From NCBI RefSeq assembly GCF_002505485.1, contig NZ_DAVG01000113.1, forward strand, positions 1,115 to 54,975: a stretch of DNA of 53,861 bases, given 5' to 3'. The notes below the pieces were generated by a model. That model was given only the letters and a program-made list of their open reading frames with translations. It ran no database searches and was not told where the DNA came from. Source of the DNA: Methanosarcina sp. UBA5 (GTDB taxonomy: Archaea > Halobacteriota > Methanosarcinia > Methanosarcinales > Methanosarcinaceae). Within the stretch, counting starts at the first letter, position 1; the number at the start of each line of letters is the position of its first letter. Positions 51,855-53,861 of this stretch are shown here, piece by piece. The position numbers were made by a program, and so were the translations under genes.

Positions 51855-52289
51855 TTACATCAGGCCAATCTGCTTTAGCAAGCCCACTAGATCGTAGAAC
51901 AATCTTTCCTCCACAATCTTTCCGTCTTTCCAGTGGGCAACAGTACAGAACTCTACCTTGAACTTCTTATTAGTTGGAGGGATAAGTTTACCATCGGCAC
52001 CCTTCATTGGTCCCTTCATGGTACCTGTGAAATCAGCCACAGAGCATGTATAGTCTCCAGAGCCAAAAAGGATCTTATAAGGATTGTTTGCGACATGATT
52101 ATCTGGGAACGTCTTAAAGAACTCCACTGCCTCTGCCTGGTGAGCATGTCCACCTTTTGTGGGCTCTGGCTGCCCTGGCCAGTATACTGCTACGTTGTCA
52201 GCATGACGTTTATTAAAAGTCTCCCAGTCCTGTGAATTCCAGGCATCGTCCAGTGTTTTCATCAACATCAAATTTTCTTCCATACTCAT
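51855..52289 (-). CDS. SnoaL-like ester cyclase-family protein
   Basis: 144-residue alpha+beta barrel protein: ENLMLMKTLDDAWNSQDWET, NVAVYWPGQPEPTKGGHAHQ, then VEFCTVAHWKDGKIVEERLF and DLVGLLKQIGL, typical of the ester cyclase/SnoaL family. No catalytic assignment is possible. ATG 52289 has an ideal AAAGGAGATGG SD. Follows the pirin gene in the same direction, 161 bases apart, so it may be co-regulated. Confidence 0.88.
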   Translation of the reverse strand: MSMEENLMLMKTLDDAWNSQDWETFNKRHADNVAVYWPGQPEPTKGGHAHQAEAVEFFKTFPDNHVANNPYKILFGSGDYTCSVADFTGTMKGPMKGADGKLIPPTNKKFKVEFCTVAHWKDGKIVEERLFYDLVGLLKQIGLM

Positions 52290-52662
52290 TTATACCATCT
52301 CCTTTCTGACTAAACCTTTAACTATAGATACGAGCTTTCCAGGCAGAAATTGGATAAACTCCTATTCTTGGTCGATTTTTAAATTACGTAATCAATCTGT
52401 TTGAATTTCTGGTTTATTAAAATTCAATATATCTTTAATAATTTAAAATATAGATAACTTACATTTCAAACATTTTCTAAGTAACTATATACTTATTCAA
52501 TATATAACTATAGATTAATTTAATTTGTTGAAAATTAAATTATAACTAAAAAAACAAGTCAATTAACCGGAAAATAGATATTAGAAAAGTCTTAGATTTT
52601 CGCTTGGGTCGGTCTATCTAATTTAGTATCAAAAAGAATAATAAGTCAGTTGAGGTTAGGAG
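52290..52662. promoter_or_regulatory. AT-rich divergent promoter region
   Basis: About 370 bases between divergent genes. From 52430 to 52560 it is strongly AT-rich, with several TATA-like words (CTATATACTTATT, ATATATAACTATAG). No ORF recognised. Confidence 0.5.
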
Positions 52663-53838
52663 ATGAAGAAAGAAGAAAAAATAATGGGAAAAGAAGTTTC
52701 ATTCTGGTTAGAATCATCCCCTGCTACAGATTTTCCAAAAATTGAAAAAGGGTTAAGAGTTGATGCGGTAATACTGGGAGGTGGCATCGCTGGTATAACC
52801 ACTGCAACACTATTAAAGGAGACCGGACATACCGTAGCAGTAATAGAGGCAGATCGGATTGTAAAAGGAGTAACAGTTGGAACCACAGCTAAGATAAGTA
52901 TGGGCCCTAATATGATTTATAAAAATATTATATCAAAATTAGGTAAGTCAAAAGCCCAGGATTTTGCTAACGCCAATATCAAGGCAGTTGAGAAAATAGC
53001 TGATATTATAAGAGAGCGGAAAATTGACTGTGAATTTAAACGTCTTCCTCTTTACATTTACACTGAGTCTGATGAAAAAAGTGACGAAATTAAAAGTGAA
53101 TTTAAAGCTGCTAGAGAGTTGGGACTTCCGGTTTCTTACACAGAAGAAGTACCTTTACCTTTTAGAACTGGTCCTGCCATCAAATACGAGAATCAGGCTC
53201 AATTTCATCCCCGTAAGTATCTTCTGGCCCTTTCAAAGTATGTAATTGGCAATGGTTGTTATATCTTTGAGAAAACCTGTGCCATTACTGTCAAAAATGG
53301 AGACATCAAAGAAGTAGTAACAGATCAGGGCTCAATAATGGCCGATAAAGTGGTAGTTGCAACAAATACACCAGTATACGATCCAGATCAGCTTTACAAA
53401 CATTTGCATTCAGGAAGATCCTATGTATTAGCATTATATGCTGAAGGAAATTTCCCAGAAGGGATGTTTATAGACTTCAATCCTGTACACACCTATAGGA
53501 CAACTCCTACAGACAAAGGTAATATGATAATTGTTGCTGGAGATCATAGTCCGATAGATGTACCTGACAAAAATGTGTACTATAGTAGACTTGAAAATTA
53601 TGCACGCAAACACCTTAATGTTAAGTCTATTGAATACAGGTGGTCCAGTAAAGACTGCGTTACTGATGATGGCCTACCCCTGATAGGCATGACATCTCAA
53701 GAAGGCATATACGTAGCAACTGGATTTGGGTTTTGGGGAATGACAAATGGGACAACGGCTGCCATGATAATTGCCGATCTAATTAACAGCAAAGAAAATA
53801 AATTCACTTATCTGTTCAATCCCTTAAGGTTTCTATAA
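52663..53838 (+). CDS. FAD-dependent oxidoreductase (DAO family), no Rieske domain
   Basis: 391 residues. N-terminal Rossmann motif VILGGGIAGITTATLLKETG, VAVIEADRI, then DKVVVATNTPVYD and ending WSSKDCVTDDGLPLIGM and VATGFGFWGMTNGTTAAMII, the DAO family pattern. Many bacterial homologues (puuB/glycine-oxidase-like) carry a C-terminal Rieske [2Fe-2S] domain; this one stops at NPLRFL without it. ATG 52663 has GAGG at 52650-52653 but AGGAG directly abuts it. Substrate unknown. Confidence 0.9.
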   Translation: MKKEEKIMGKEVSFWLESSPATDFPKIEKGLRVDAVILGGGIAGITTATLLKETGHTVAVIEADRIVKGVTVGTTAKISMGPNMIYKNIISKLGKSKAQDFANANIKAVEKIADIIRERKIDCEFKRLPLYIYTESDEKSDEIKSEFKAARELGLPVSYTEEVPLPFRTGPAIKYENQAQFHPRKYLLALSKYVIGNGCYIFEKTCAITVKNGDIKEVVTDQGSIMADKVVVATNTPVYDPDQLYKHLHSGRSYVLALYAEGNFPEGMFIDFNPVHTYRTTPTDKGNMIIVAGDHSPIDVPDKNVYYSRLENYARKHLNVKSIEYRWSSKDCVTDDGLPLIGMTSQEGIYVATGFGFWGMTNGTTAAMIIADLINSKENKFTYLFNPLRFL

Positions 53839-53861
53839 GACTATTAAAGGTTCAGATTTTT

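Overview
The window is archaeal and fits Methanosarcina; the species cannot be fixed from sequence alone. Evidence: an Ech-hydrogenase-type small subunit, archaeal L15e/L37Ae/RpoP, both RNase P proteins Rpp30 and Pop5, a proteasome alpha subunit, the exosome set Rrp4-Rrp41-Rrp42, KEOPS Pcc1, the archaeal lipid enzyme CarS, frequent TTG/GTG starts behind strong Shine-Dalgarno (SD) sites, and long AT-rich intergenic DNA full of short degenerate repeats.

Layout. 1-1000: a lone echC-like gene and a tiny glycine-zipper ORF. 1391-10441: the archaeal exosome/proteasome/RNase P super-operon (rpl15e, DUF54 RNA-binding protein, rnp3, rnp2, a roughly 875-base untranslated gap, psmA, SBDS, rrp4, rrp41 with a very long acidic tail, rrp42, rpl37ae, rpoP, Brix/Imp4-like, pcc1), joining rRNA and tRNA processing, translation and protein turnover. 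10.5-19.8 kb: an accessory stretch with a flavin split-barrel protein, a methyltransferase, a surface beta-propeller/PKD protein, malic enzyme, a JAMM protease, small Cys-rich proteins, decayed membrane-protein genes and two copies of a dispersed repeat.

19.9-23.9 kb: a 1026-residue restriction-endonuclease-NACHT protein, the best anti-invader candidate, with a 179-bp MITE-like insertion (inverted ends, 8-bp target duplication) upstream of it. 23.9-27.7 kb: iorA-iorB-aryl-CoA ligase operon for aryl/indole pyruvate metabolism. 28-33.5 kb: a membrane-stress island with two MscS channels, a multi-TM MscS-associated protein, CorA and DUF432. 33.8-39 kb: a secreted-looking M3 peptidase, an isochorismatase-fold hydrolase whose internal segments appear permuted, and a possible structured RNA leader ahead of a Trm112-like gene.

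39.7-46.9 kb: mostly housekeeping (pyrG, carS, pyrE, purD, argF). 47-50.8 kb: an intact tRNA-Leu(CAG), two 5'-half tRNA-Leu copies sharing an identical 20-bp tail, and a third truncated tRNA-Leu start, bracketing a 900-residue multi-PAS histidine kinase. The window ends with pirin, a SnoaL-like protein and a DAO-family oxidoreductase. No CRISPR array, rRNA gene or intact insertion sequence was seen.
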